Source of the DNA: Microbulbifer harenosus
GTDB lineage: Bacteria; Pseudomonadota; Gammaproteobacteria; Pseudomonadales; Cellvibrionaceae
NCBI RefSeq assembly: GCF_005771435.1
Contig: NZ_VANI01000005.1
Coordinates: 124,001 to 188,000, forward strand
Reading direction: 5' to 3'
DNA: 64,000 bases
Shown: piece after piece, positions 28,958 through 38,077 of the stretch
Layout: each line of letters begins with the position of its first letter
How positions within the stretch are numbered: the stretch's first letter is position 1
Translations under genes and position numbers: made by a program
Notes under the pieces: model-generated
What the model saw: only the letters and a program-made list of their open reading frames with translations
Databases searched by the model: none
What the model was told of the DNA's origin: nothing

Positions 28958-29053
28958 ACTACACCCTCAGAATGCAAACTTAATCGAAATGGAAGCTGCC
29001 GAGAACCTACACTGCGCGAAGCTTCATAAGCACTTTTCAACATATACATCCAG

Positions 29054-30793
29054 TTACCGCCGAAATTTGTTGAGAACGCTGCCTACTACCGTGCGAACTT
29101 TCGGCGACACGCGAAATTTATAAGCCGACCGTCGCAAAGCTTCAAATAGCCCAATTTCGCCGGCTGCATCAAAGCGGGCAGTCCTACAATATCTAACTAA
29201 TACACGCATAGGCCTAGTCCACTGCCAAGATGTACTTTGATAAACTCTATCTAACTGAAAGCGTGCAACTTCTTGAGCATCCAAACACTGATTTATTTCT
29301 GATTGAAGCCGTACATTGTCCTGACTCAAGCGATCCAGCTCCACACGCAACCAATTGTTGTCTGAGCTAACCTTATGCAATTCTTGCCCTAAAACAGTGA
29401 TGCGACCGATCATTGCTCGCCCGCGCTCACGAAGTTCCTCATTATCACAATTTAACTCGGCAATCCTTGCAGCGGAGTAATTTGCTTTTTCTCTTTCTTT
29501 CTCTAATAGTCCATCTATATGCAGCTTCTGCCCCCACGCGAAACTCAAGCGTTCACTTAACGACGGATCTCCCTTGTAGCGAAAATTAAGGAGCACGCAA
29601 TCACTTGAAGGTAGTGAAAACTCAATCAAATCACTGACGATATCCAGCTCCCTTAAGATGCGCGTTACATTACCCAACCAACTCGATCTCAGGTTTAGTT
29701 TCTGCGCGTGGTCAGGCACCTTCCGGCCCGCTAAAAAATCACTGAAAGAGTCAAAAGTAACCCCGAGAGCCTCCCGCTTCTGGCGATAATAAGCATTTTC
29801 ACCTCGCAACCAACACGGAATACCACAAAGTTGCATCCACAAAGTAACGTGATAAGAGCAAGAATACGCAAAATCACCAATGAGGGGCATCAGCGAGCTG
29901 CTCGAACCAGGGTGATCTAAAACATTCATCAATTGAATTAGTCGGATGTCTGGGAAACTAAACCCCGAATCCAAACGCTTAACGGACTCGATTGAATCTA
30001 CAACCTCTTCTCTTGAATCACGATATGCCTGTAACAACGTTAAAGGGGCACCCTCCCCAAACACACGCGACATCACTGTTAAATCAGCCCTAATTTCTTG
30101 GAGGGCAGTGTCGTTACCCGTATAGTCTGATGTATTAAGATGAACCAACAAACCCGATCCAGCTTTAACACGCAGAAGCTCTCGCAACTTCAACAGAGGC
30201 TCGACTGCGTCATCAAAAGAAAACTCGACTTCAATCCCCGCTGAGCTCAACAGCTGCTCAGACCTTTGATCGCGAACGCCAAAGAGCAACGGTTTGAATT
30301 TACTAACATGGGCAACCACCCTATCAATAAAATCTTCAGAAACCTGCTGTCCCGATATCACATATGCTGCCTTACCTGCTCGACTCAAGACAGCCTCTAT
30401 AACGTTAAGTACATAGTCACCCCACAATCCATTCAGGAATCCACCGCCATACAATTGAACATAAGCAACATTCAAAATCGAGGTTACGGGCTCCAAACCA
30501 AATTTTTTTTCACAGTCTTCATCGAGAGGCGCATCACTCACAAAAAGAAGACAGTCTACGCCATATGATTTTTGGGTTTTCCTTATATCACCAAATTTCG
30601 ATATGGTAGCGATTGATTGAACAGCTATAACGGCCAAACTTGAATTATCACGTACGACCGAGATCGCGCCCGCATGCTGAAGCACATCACCGAAATTGCC
30701 GTATCCAAAATCACCACCAGCAAGAAATGCCTTTTGGCGAGACCCACTTAAGAGTTCCACTTTTTCCCTAGGCGCATAAAAATAGAGTTCCAT
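29054..30793 (-). CDS. Polysaccharide pyruvyltransferase-like protein with C-terminal coiled coil
   Basis: This product of about 579 residues has GGDFGYGNFGDVLQHAGAI near its N-terminus, the G-x-x-N-x-GD loop of the pyruvyltransferase fold, and later YGGGFLNGLWGDYVLN and FSYHVTLWMQLCGIP-type helices that fit that superfamily loosely. A heptad-rich coiled coil spans about 420-515, followed by a basic tail. Pyruvyltransferases put ketal-linked pyruvate on sugars from phosphoenolpyruvate; the fold match is good but the C-terminal coiled coil is unusual, so activity is not assured. ATG at 30793 is used; GTG at 30805 would overlap the upstream gene by 11 bases. Confidence 0.7.
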   Translation of the reverse strand: MELYFYAPREKVELLSGSRQKAFLAGGDFGYGNFGDVLQHAGAISVVRDNSSLAVIAVQSIATISKFGDIRKTQKSYGVDCLLFVSDAPLDEDCEKKFGLEPVTSILNVAYVQLYGGGFLNGLWGDYVLNVIEAVLSRAGKAAYVISGQQVSEDFIDRVVAHVSKFKPLLFGVRDQRSEQLLSSAGIEVEFSFDDAVEPLLKLRELLRVKAGSGLLVHLNTSDYTGNDTALQEIRADLTVMSRVFGEGAPLTLLQAYRDSREEVVDSIESVKRLDSGFSFPDIRLIQLMNVLDHPGSSSSLMPLIGDFAYSCSYHVTLWMQLCGIPCWLRGENAYYRQKREALGVTFDSFSDFLAGRKVPDHAQKLNLRSSWLGNVTRILRELDIVSDLIEFSLPSSDCVLLNFRYKGDPSLSERLSFAWGQKLHIDGLLEKEREKANYSAARIAELNCDNEELRERGRAMIGRITVLGQELHKVSSDNNWLRVELDRLSQDNVRLQSEINQCLDAQEVARFQLDRVYQSTSWQWTRPMRVLVRYCRTARFDAAGEIGLFEALRRSAYKFRVSPKVRTVVGSVLNKFRR

Positions 30794-30794
30794 A

Positions 30795-32960
30795 TTATGC
30801 GACACTCACAGCCAACTCAGACTCTAAAACTTTGCCCCTTTGCTTGAGCTCAAATATATCCACCAGAGCCTCCATATATACGCTCGAGCAGTGCCTGCTC
30901 TTAACGAGCTCCCGTCCTCGCGCAGCGTTATCCGAGACCCCTTGCCAATGGGCGTACAATTCGCTTATTGCTTCCAAGTAATTTTCGACCAACTTAGCAC
31001 TACTTCCTGCATTTTCTACCAGGCGGCCCGTTTTGCCACTCACCACCAACTCGCCAATACCACCTACATTTGGAGCAATGACAGGAAGACCGACGGACAT
31101 CGCCTCTAGCAAAACGTTCGGCAAACCATCGAATGAACTGGTATATACAAGGGCATCGTACTTCTCGATGGGCAACTCATAAAAAGCACTAAAGCTTCCT
31201 TTATACTCAATCGAGGTACCTTCAACGTCAAAAAACTGCGATGAATCAACCCCTTCCTCGATAGAGCCGAACACATCTATTTGCAAGACATGCTTAGTCA
31301 TGTTAAGCATACGAGAAATTTCCACCAGTAAGTCCGGACGCTTTTCAGGCGCGATTCGAGATGCCCATAACAGTCGAAACTTTGGTTTTTCGAGACTCAC
31401 CTGAAACTCAGGTGGGCTGCAACTCGCATATAATGTGTGGTACTTCGACTGTAGATTCCCCAGAACGGCTTCATCCATATGCGCAATAGCGTCACAATCA
31501 CTGACTACTTTCCAGAAACTTTCTAGATGTTTTCGCATTACCTTAACGCCCCATGGGCCACGCGCTACCTCGTCCTTCCATTCGTAGTAACCATCTGAGA
31601 AGCGATAATACACAGGCCTGAAAGCCTCAGAAAGAACCCCCGAATAAGCATCATAAAAATTGTGCACAAAAGGAGACGATTTGAGATGAAGTCTCGCCTT
31701 TGGCTCACTCACTGCAAGCAAAGCACGCACCAACAACGCAGCCCTCTCACTCTCATCGTAAGAAGGAAACGCATTAAATAAATCAATAAAAACTGCTTTT
31801 CTGGGCAATCTAGCCACCCATTCATGTACTTTCGAAGATTGGCCAGTTACAACTAATATCCTGGCATCTGCCTCGCACTGAGAAATTCCATTTAGGATCT
31901 CCAATATATATTTTTCAGCGCCACCGGGTCGCAACCAAGGCAGGAGCACCACATCAGAAAAAGAGTGACGCCCCAGTAAAGAAAACAAAGCCCCAAGCTG
32001 CATCCCCCAGTGGTCTTCTCGCCAAGGAACCGGACTGTAACTACTTGCCTTTTCAACAGATGCAAGCTCCACCTCTGGCTCTAGCCGAACCGCATCCAAC
32101 AGGAAACCTTGAAGTTTCTCAGACCGCATGAATAACTCAGTGTTATTTTCGGCCAATATCTGCTTCCGTGTTTTAAAGAACTCGTGGGACACCTCAGTCA
32201 TTAGGACATGCTCACGCACTAACGCACAGAAGGACTCTCGCTCAAACAGGCTGTTATGAGGTATCAACTTGGAGGAGATAGAGTTGGCCTGTTTTAGTAG
32301 GCTACCCTCCCGCTGTCGGTAAAAGAAAGCCGTATCTTTCGCAACGAGAAATTCATAGCCACTTGCCAGAAGCCGACAATTAAGATCCCAATCTTCGTAG
32401 GCAAACCCCTTTGTCAGCTGCAAGTCTTGATACTGCAAATCATCAAAAACTGATCGCGCGACAAATATCCGGGAGACATATGGATGCTGCAGTGCAAAAT
32501 CTGCAGGTGTCAACCACTTGGAATCGACATATCGCACTACGTGATACTGTTCACCAAAGGCGCAAAGGTACTCAACAAAAACAACAGTTTTACCACTCTT
32601 ATGCGACTTCGCAGTTCGCAATAACTCCACGATACAATTGGACGAAACCAGGTCATCAGCATCGGATGTCCAAATATACTCACCCGAGGCTTGTGATATA
32701 CCGGCGTTTCTAGCAAGCCCTAAAGAACCCACATCGACATCGACTACCTTTACCTCGTCGCAGATAGAAAGATCAACACTAAAAAAAACATCGCACGTTA
32801 ACTTATCTGATCTGTCAAAAACCGCCACGAGCTCACAAGAAATATTATTCATCTTAGCCTGAACAACACACTCTTTAATCGACTCTAGAGTGGGTCGCAA
32901 ATACAATGACTCGCGGTGCATATTCAAAACAATACTTACGTCGATTTTTTTATTTTTCAT
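30795..32960 (-). CDS. Two-domain glycosyltransferase: GT2 (N) + GT4 (C)
   Basis: This 721-residue bifunctional protein has an N-terminal GT-A (family 2) domain: VSIVLNMHRESLYLRPTLESI, LGLARNAGISQASGEYIWTSDADD (the DxD metal/nucleotide motif), and YEDWDLNCRLLASGYEF. The C-terminal half is GT-B (family 4): WLRPGGAEKYILEIL, FRLLWASRIAPEKRPDLLVEI, YDALVYTSSFDGLPNVLLEAMSVGLPVIAPNVGG, with the terminal motif intact. It could add two sugars in sequence. ATG at 32960 overlaps the upstream stop by 11 bases and matches GT2 N-termini; the longer frame reads into the preceding gene. It belongs to the nadK-led operon. Confidence 0.9.
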   Translation of the reverse strand: MKNKKIDVSIVLNMHRESLYLRPTLESIKECVVQAKMNNISCELVAVFDRSDKLTCDVFFSVDLSICDEVKVVDVDVGSLGLARNAGISQASGEYIWTSDADDLVSSNCIVELLRTAKSHKSGKTVVFVEYLCAFGEQYHVVRYVDSKWLTPADFALQHPYVSRIFVARSVFDDLQYQDLQLTKGFAYEDWDLNCRLLASGYEFLVAKDTAFFYRQREGSLLKQANSISSKLIPHNSLFERESFCALVREHVLMTEVSHEFFKTRKQILAENNTELFMRSEKLQGFLLDAVRLEPEVELASVEKASSYSPVPWREDHWGMQLGALFSLLGRHSFSDVVLLPWLRPGGAEKYILEILNGISQCEADARILVVTGQSSKVHEWVARLPRKAVFIDLFNAFPSYDESERAALLVRALLAVSEPKARLHLKSSPFVHNFYDAYSGVLSEAFRPVYYRFSDGYYEWKDEVARGPWGVKVMRKHLESFWKVVSDCDAIAHMDEAVLGNLQSKYHTLYASCSPPEFQVSLEKPKFRLLWASRIAPEKRPDLLVEISRMLNMTKHVLQIDVFGSIEEGVDSSQFFDVEGTSIEYKGSFSAFYELPIEKYDALVYTSSFDGLPNVLLEAMSVGLPVIAPNVGGIGELVVSGKTGRLVENAGSSAKLVENYLEAISELYAHWQGVSDNAARGRELVKSRHCSSVYMEALVDIFELKQRGKVLESELAVSVA

Positions 32961-34482
32961 TTTCACGCTCTGTAACACCTTCACACAGATGTTTTTTCTC
33001 AGCAGCCTGCGCCCACTGCACCATCCGATTACGCCCCCAGAGGTTTGCAAAAACCTCATCCAACTTGCATTCAAAAGCTCGCCAGGAGTGATTTTGGAGA
33101 ACCCGTAGCCTTGCACATTCAGCTTTTTTGCTAGACACAACTATGTTTGACAAACACTGAGTGATAGCTTCTGCATAAGCCGTCGGGTCGCTATGGTTAT
33201 CAACCAGAAACCCCGTAACTTCATCAACAAGGTCAGTAATTCCACCTACATTTGAGGTAACTATAACCATGCCCGATGCTGCAGCTTCCACCAATATATT
33301 GGGCAGCCCGTCCCATGCGGATGTATTTAGCAGCACCCTATAATCTTCTGCAACAGCCTGAAAGCTCGAGTAAGGCGAAAATACGGTGATATTCTTTTGA
33401 GACTCAAAATGGCTTAATTTATTTCTTCCACTCACAACAGCCTGTCCGTATACATGAAACTCCACATCCGGCAAGAGCTTAGCCACCTCCAGAAGAAGCT
33501 CCGGTCTCTTTTGAGGATCAAATCTTCCTGACCAGATTACTTTTCGGTTTCCTTCCGACCTACTGATGGGTAACTTCAACAGGCTTTCGTCAGTGGGAAC
33601 CTTTACCACTTCAAATGCTGCCAAAGGAAGTCCGTATGCCGCGCATATCTGCTCCGGGTAGCTACAATTATCAGTCAGGATTTTACGGATATATGGAGCC
33701 GACTCCCGCAAGAATTCGCGGCCATAGCCAACTGGACAGCCATCCTTATCGTAGTCATCACAATAAAGTGAGACATATACATCCGAAATTGCTGCCAGCG
33801 TTTTCCCGCTATTCTTAATGCAGCTCCATGCGAGCCGCGAATTAATATTATGAACACAGCGTGGCTCCAACTGGATTAACAAGCGCATCAGTACGGACTC
33901 TTGCTCAATAGGCGAAAGCCAAGAGGCCTCCTTTCCAAACTGCAAGATATCAATCTCTTTTGGAACCTTATCGAGCCAAGCAGAATGAGTTACCTCTGTT
34001 AAAATTAACAAAACTCTAACTCTACGCTTGGATAAATAACGAAGGTGGCACAAGGTCACCAAATCAGCACCACCCATTTTTACCCAGGGCGCAATCAAAA
34101 TGTAATCGTATCCCTCCCTGTGCGCCACTAGATTCATGAGCTTCCGGTAAACACGGCCTCCAGCAGGGTGGATCGCAAGTGGAGCAAATTCAAGACCATG
34201 ACTCTGGATGATATTAGGATTAATTTCATACTCAAGGCTTGCCAATGACAGCATTTCTTCACGAAGCCAAGCCGGGATACCTTTTCTCTTTTCTGCTGTA
34301 TAGTGTACCGGCCAACCCATGGCTTGTGCCGAGTCATCGCTGCTAATGAACAGCGCGCGCCTTAAACGGTGCAAGCAGGCGACAGTGCGATAGGAAAGGT
34401 TGCCGGGCAAACGCCTAATAACAGGCCTCAAGAAGTGTCGATATATCGCCAAGGATAATTTGTACAGCAATCTAAACATCAT
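32950..34482 (-). CDS. Glycosyltransferase family 4 with N-terminal extension
   Basis: This is a 510-residue protein whose first about 110 residues are basic and hydrophobic and resemble no catalytic domain. The rest is a GT-B transferase: YILIAPWVKMGGADLVTLCHL (acceptor loop), SLYCDDYDKDGCPVGYGREF, NRKVIWSGRFDPQKRPELLLEV, VLLNTSAWDGLPNILVEAA and VIVTSNVGGITDLV. The donor motif reads WDGLPNILVEAA, a variant of E-x7-E shared with the C-terminal half of the next gene, so the two may be related by duplication. ATG-ATG at 34482 overlaps the preceding GT2 stop by four bases. Sugar specificity is unknown. Confidence 0.88.
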   Translation of the reverse strand: MMFRLLYKLSLAIYRHFLRPVIRRLPGNLSYRTVACLHRLRRALFISSDDSAQAMGWPVHYTAEKRKGIPAWLREEMLSLASLEYEINPNIIQSHGLEFAPLAIHPAGGRVYRKLMNLVAHREGYDYILIAPWVKMGGADLVTLCHLRYLSKRRVRVLLILTEVTHSAWLDKVPKEIDILQFGKEASWLSPIEQESVLMRLLIQLEPRCVHNINSRLAWSCIKNSGKTLAAISDVYVSLYCDDYDKDGCPVGYGREFLRESAPYIRKILTDNCSYPEQICAAYGLPLAAFEVVKVPTDESLLKLPISRSEGNRKVIWSGRFDPQKRPELLLEVAKLLPDVEFHVYGQAVVSGRNKLSHFESQKNITVFSPYSSFQAVAEDYRVLLNTSAWDGLPNILVEAAASGMVIVTSNVGGITDLVDEVTGFLVDNHSDPTAYAEAITQCLSNIVVSSKKAECARLRVLQNHSWRAFECKLDEVFANLWGRNRMVQWAQAAEKKHLCEGVTERENEK

Positions 34483-35192
34483 ATTTCACAATGGAAGAAA
34501 TTTGTTTTTCTGATATAAACCCTATTCTGCAACTGTTCACTCAAGAGCGAAGAGTGCTTCCTTCTGTAAAAACCACTAGTCTGGGGAACAACTTTATGGA
34601 TGTAACCCGCCTTTATGGTGCAGCAATTCCAGTGCCAGTCTTCATGACCAAACCCCTGCTGGCGATGATTACTTTCCGCATACTCAATACTTGCGAAGAC
34701 TTCCTTGTGCGCAACTACCCAAGAAGTCCAATAGTTAGATAGAAGCAGCCCATCGGGATCAAAACCAGCGTCTTCTTGGTCTATTTGCCAAGCGTAGGAA
34801 TTATATTTCCCGAAATTAACCACAATTTCTGGATGGCAAACAATATGTTTCCCTTTCCGTTTAATTAGTTCCTTTGCTGCATACAACCAATTTTCGGAGT
34901 ACAAATCGTCGCCGTCGAGTATCGCCACAAATTCACCATCCGCCGCCGAGATACCTCTATTCCTCGAAAAACCCAAGTCTCCATAATTGACATTTAGCAG
35001 CACGTCATTCGGCCGCACACACGGATGAGATTCAACAATTTTTTTTGTCATTGCATCGACCGAGTCAAACACAACGACTAACTGCACAGGTTCTTCAAAT
35101 TTTTCACAATATTTTCTACAGCGGAGAATTGAATTTAGTGTAATCTGAGCGAGAGTTCGCTCATTATGAAAGGTTACGACTACGGAAATCAT
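34479..35192 (-). CDS. Glycosyltransferase family 2
   Basis: This 237-residue GT-A enzyme starts MISVVVTFHNERTLAQITLNSI. It contains VNYGDLGFSRNRGISAADGEFVAILDGDD, with the D-G-D-D nucleotide/metal motif, and a later FGHEDWHWNCCTIKAGY acting as the E-D catalytic-base region. Short family-2 enzymes of this kind add single sugars to lipid-linked or polysaccharide acceptors at the cytoplasmic face. I place the start at 35192, where ATG overlaps the nadK stop as ATGA; an in-frame ATG five codons upstream is possible but lies inside nadK. The overlap makes it translationally coupled to nadK, odd for a glycan gene. Confidence 0.9.
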   Translation of the reverse strand: MISVVVTFHNERTLAQITLNSILRCRKYCEKFEEPVQLVVVFDSVDAMTKKIVESHPCVRPNDVLLNVNYGDLGFSRNRGISAADGEFVAILDGDDLYSENWLYAAKELIKRKGKHIVCHPEIVVNFGKYNSYAWQIDQEDAGFDPDGLLLSNYWTSWVVAHKEVFASIEYAESNHRQQGFGHEDWHWNCCTIKAGYIHKVVPQTSGFYRRKHSSLLSEQLQNRVYIRKTNFFHCEI

Positions 35193-36064
35193 AAAACTAA
35201 ATTCCATGCCAATTTCGATCGGCAGATTTCGTAAAAGTTGTGATCAATCGGGTGTATCAAGGTGAGCCTGTGCGGCTTCTTATGGATTCGAATTACGTCT
35301 CCAGGCTCTGTCACTACCTGCTCGTGACCATCGCAAGTCACATATGAATGTGTAGCGTTATGCTCACCAATGATAACTTTGAACTCACTGCTACCCTCGA
35401 CAACAATAGGGCGACTACTCAAAGTGTGTGGATTTAGGGGCACAACAACGATCGCATCTAATTTGGGATGCATAATAGGGCCGCCACCAGATAACGCGTA
35501 GGCGGTTGAGCCGGTAGGTGTCGAAACAATCAGACCGTCTGATCGCTGCGTATAAACAAATTGGCCATCAATAAAAAGGTCAAATTCGATCATGCGAATG
35601 TATTCACCAGGGTGAATAACCACATCATTTAATGATGAGCCTTTACCAACAAGCTTACCATTGCGAGTCACTGACATGTCGAGTAAAAAACGGCTTTCCG
35701 CCATATATTTTCCCGAAAGCACATCGCCTACTTTTTGCTCGATTTCGTCGGGGGTAATATCTGTAAGGAACCCGAGACGACCGCGATTTATACCGAGAAG
35801 GGGAACACTGAACTTCGCCAGGGAGCGAGCAGCTGCCAGGAGACTGCCATCGCCACCAACAACAATTACGAGATCGCAGAGTTCTCCGAGCTTGTCTTTG
35901 CTAGATACTCGAGCCGCGTGATTAGATACGTCATTGGCTGTGTTTTTTTCGAGCACGACTGAATAGCCCTCACGCTCGAGAAACGCCATGAGACGCTTGA
36001 GCGAAAGGGCTGCACTGTCACTTTCTGTGCGGCCGATAAGGCCAATATTCTGAAATTCTGACAC
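35189..36064 (-). CDS. nadK: NAD kinase
   Basis: This 291-residue enzyme phosphorylates NAD+ to NADP+. The family signature is intact: VIVVGGDGSLLAAAR (GGDG with catalytic Asp), LLGINRGRLGFLTD, SSLNDVVIHPG, DGLIVSTPTGSTAYALSGGGPI and NPHTLSSRPIVV. GTG at 36064 gives the usual gammaproteobacterial start (SEFQNIGLIGR) and has GGGGGAG closely upstream; the ATG 36 codons earlier yields an N-terminus not seen in the family. The stop overlaps the GT2 start, so the gene heads the glycan operon. In relatives nadK is usually monocistronic or near recN/grpE. Confidence 0.95.
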   Translation of the reverse strand: MSEFQNIGLIGRTESDSAALSLKRLMAFLEREGYSVVLEKNTANDVSNHAARVSSKDKLGELCDLVIVVGGDGSLLAAARSLAKFSVPLLGINRGRLGFLTDITPDEIEQKVGDVLSGKYMAESRFLLDMSVTRNGKLVGKGSSLNDVVIHPGEYIRMIEFDLFIDGQFVYTQRSDGLIVSTPTGSTAYALSGGGPIMHPKLDAIVVVPLNPHTLSSRPIVVEGSSEFKVIIGEHNATHSYVTCDGHEQVVTEPGDVIRIHKKPHRLTLIHPIDHNFYEICRSKLAWNLVL

Positions 36065-36309
36065 CGCTCCCCCAGGTGCCCGAATTTGGGCCAATGCAGT
36101 ACTGTGTTTATTGATTAGCTGCAAAACTGACCACTTTCTAGACGGGGCCGTCAACAAGTGGTTAATAAGCAATCAAGTTTATATTCGATGACGGGCAATT
36201 ATGCCTGAGCAAAAACAGTGAGTCGAACACCTCGGCCAAGCAAAAGTGACCGTTCAATCACCATTCAAGCTGATCATATTTCAGACAGATCAGTGTCTCA
36301 GCCTTCCTT

Positions 36310-37263
36310 TCAGCCAACCAGCCCGCGCCTCCCCTGTAATCCGCCAGTATGCAAAAAAAGGATCCGGGGCAGTTCGTCGAGCCAGCGCGTGGATTTTTTT
36401 CTTTCAGATCGTTCAATGGCCTTTGCGCCGGCCCACACTAGTTTTGCGGTATAGACATGATCAAGTCCCAACCCCCCAATGAACTCGCATTCTTTCTGGG
36501 TCCTCAGCAATGCTGCGCTGTACTTGCCATAACCACCATGATGAGCGTCTTCGATCAGGTTGATTTGCAGCTCTCGGCCATCGTCTGCGGCCCTCATCTC
36601 TACCGATTTGCGGATACTGCCTGCGGCCTTCAGCACCGGGACTCCAGTTAGGCTAGTTCTGTCAGGCATGCGGGCCGCAAGTGCGCCGAGCGTAAGCCCC
36701 GTGCCACAGGCAACCCAACATTCATCGAACGCTACCGGCCTCGTTTCCCTGATGATATCGGCCAGTAACGCAACCCCTTTGGCACCAAGGTCATTCGCGC
36801 CCCCCTCCGGTACATACCAGTATCTCTCTTGCGCGATGCCAATCTGGGTAAGGAAGTGCGATTCGTTACGCTCGTGGTAGAGCTTTCGGGGTACAAAACG
36901 TAATGACATGCCAAAGCGCTCAGCATCCTGCAGCATGGCACTGAGCGTCGGCGGTCTTTCTCCTCGAATAATGCCGATCGTATGGAAACCAAAGCGCTGC
37001 CCCGCCGCCGCAGTCGCATGTATATGATTTGACCAGGCTCCACCGCAGGTGATGATGGTGTCTTTACCCTGGGCGCGGGCTTCCAGGAGGTTGTAGATCA
37101 ATTTGTAGGCTTTGTTACCGGAAATCAGCGGGTCGATGAGGTCGTCGCGGCGTATCCAGAGGTCTATGCCGGGGAACAGGTCTGAGCGGATCTGCTGATA
37201 GGGTACGTTGCGGGCGGCTTCGATGAAGGCGTCGAGGCTGAGCTCGGTGAGGTAGCGGATCAT
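36310..37263 (-). CDS. PLP-dependent D-cysteine desulfhydrase / ACC deaminase family enzyme
   Basis: This 317-residue fold-type II PLP enzyme matches the D-cysteine desulfhydrase/1-aminocyclopropane-1-carboxylate deaminase group. Landmarks: LWIRRDDLIDPLISGNKAYKL, whose final Lys in GNKAYK binds PLP; ITCGGAWSNHIHATAAAGQ; VPEGGANDLGAKG; ACGTGLTLGALAARM (phosphate loop); and the closing LHTGGLQGRRG. D-cysteine or related D-amino acid elimination is likelier than ACC deamination in a marine bacterium, but substrate cannot be assigned from sequence. ATG at 37263. It stands between nadK and the RES toxin, 31 bases after the toxin stop, so it might be read from the toxin-antitoxin promoter. Confidence 0.85.
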   Translation of the reverse strand: MIRYLTELSLDAFIEAARNVPYQQIRSDLFPGIDLWIRRDDLIDPLISGNKAYKLIYNLLEARAQGKDTIITCGGAWSNHIHATAAAGQRFGFHTIGIIRGERPPTLSAMLQDAERFGMSLRFVPRKLYHERNESHFLTQIGIAQERYWYVPEGGANDLGAKGVALLADIIRETRPVAFDECWVACGTGLTLGALAARMPDRTSLTGVPVLKAAGSIRKSVEMRAADDGRELQINLIEDAHHGGYGKYSAALLRTQKECEFIGGLGLDHVYTAKLVWAGAKAIERSERKKSTRWLDELPRILFLHTGGLQGRRGLVG

Positions 37264-37294
37264 TCTTTGCTTGTCGTCCTACTTGCTCGGCGCT

Positions 37295-38077
37295 TTATGC
37301 GGGCTGGGGCAGCTGACCGGATTGCAGGAACGATGCGCGCTCAAAATGTTTGGACTCCACACTGCTGCCAGACTTCACCAGGAAGGAAACACCATGCTGG
37401 TCAGACTCTGCGGTAACTTCCGCTTCCATTGTAGGTGGTCGGCGCAGCAGGGCTCCGGGGTCGAACAGGGCGACGTTGATGCCTTCCCCGCCGTTGACCG
37501 GCAGCTGAGCTAACCCGGTGCACAATGCTCTGGCAGATGGGGTTTCCAGGCCCTGCACTCCGCACTCCCGCATCTGTGCACCAAGCTGCTGGCAGAATCC
37601 ATATTCAGTGGGATGGGTAAGCGACGGCCAGTGCTCTCGCCAGCTCTCAGCCTGAAGCCGCACACCCGGGTCTGCGCAGTACTTCGCGGCGAAAATCTGG
37701 TGGTAGCTTGTGACTGGAGCGGTGGGCGCTTGTTGCATGTCGTTCAAAAACAGCAGCCGATAATAAGCCGCTTCTGCGAGGACTGTCGCTACGGTTTTAC
37801 TGCCATAAAAGATACCGCGCTCCGCAATGCCGCCAAAGCGTGAGCCCCATGGAAGTGGCGGATAGCGAAAGGGAGTGGCCAGCAGATAGTGAAGGTGTTC
37901 ACTGCCGGGAAGCCGCTGTGGCTTGCTCTGTTCCAGCAGGTTCTCAAGAACTTCCTGCTTTTGCAGGCTGTCGACCAGGCTCCGGGTGGCTATTTCCTCC
38001 TGCGACTCAATGATGCGGTACAGGCGGCCAATCAGACGTGTGGCGGATTGTCGGATCTTGTCGCGGAGATCGATCAA
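37295..38077 (-). CDS. RES-domain toxin
   Basis: This 260-residue protein has a RES domain at about 75-225, with the conserved Arg-Glu-Ser set visible as YRYPPLPWGSRFGG-like FRYPPLPWGSRFGG, IFYGSKTVATVLAEAAYYR, and TPSARALCTGLAQL near the end. RES toxins (Res, MbcT) break down or phosphorolyse NAD+ and halt growth. The fold resembles ADP-ribosyltransferases. It starts with TTG at 38077, six bases after GAGG, overlapping the antitoxin stop by four bases (TTGA), the usual order with antitoxin first. About 80 residues precede the RES core, longer than the compact toxins. Confidence 0.87.
   Translation of the reverse strand: MIDLRDKIRQSATRLIGRLYRIIESQEEIATRSLVDSLQKQEVLENLLEQSKPQRLPGSEHLHYLLATPFRYPPLPWGSRFGGIAERGIFYGSKTVATVLAEAAYYRLLFLNDMQQAPTAPVTSYHQIFAAKYCADPGVRLQAESWREHWPSLTHPTEYGFCQQLGAQMRECGVQGLETPSARALCTGLAQLPVNGGEGINVALFDPGALLRRPPTMEAEVTAESDQHGVSFLVKSGSSVESKHFERASFLQSGQLPQPA

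Noticed and set aside
24620-34482. Naming a specific O-antigen or capsule type
   Set aside because: Glycosyltransferase specificity cannot be read from sequence, and no initiating transferase, polymerase or sugar-nucleotide synthesis genes are in the window.
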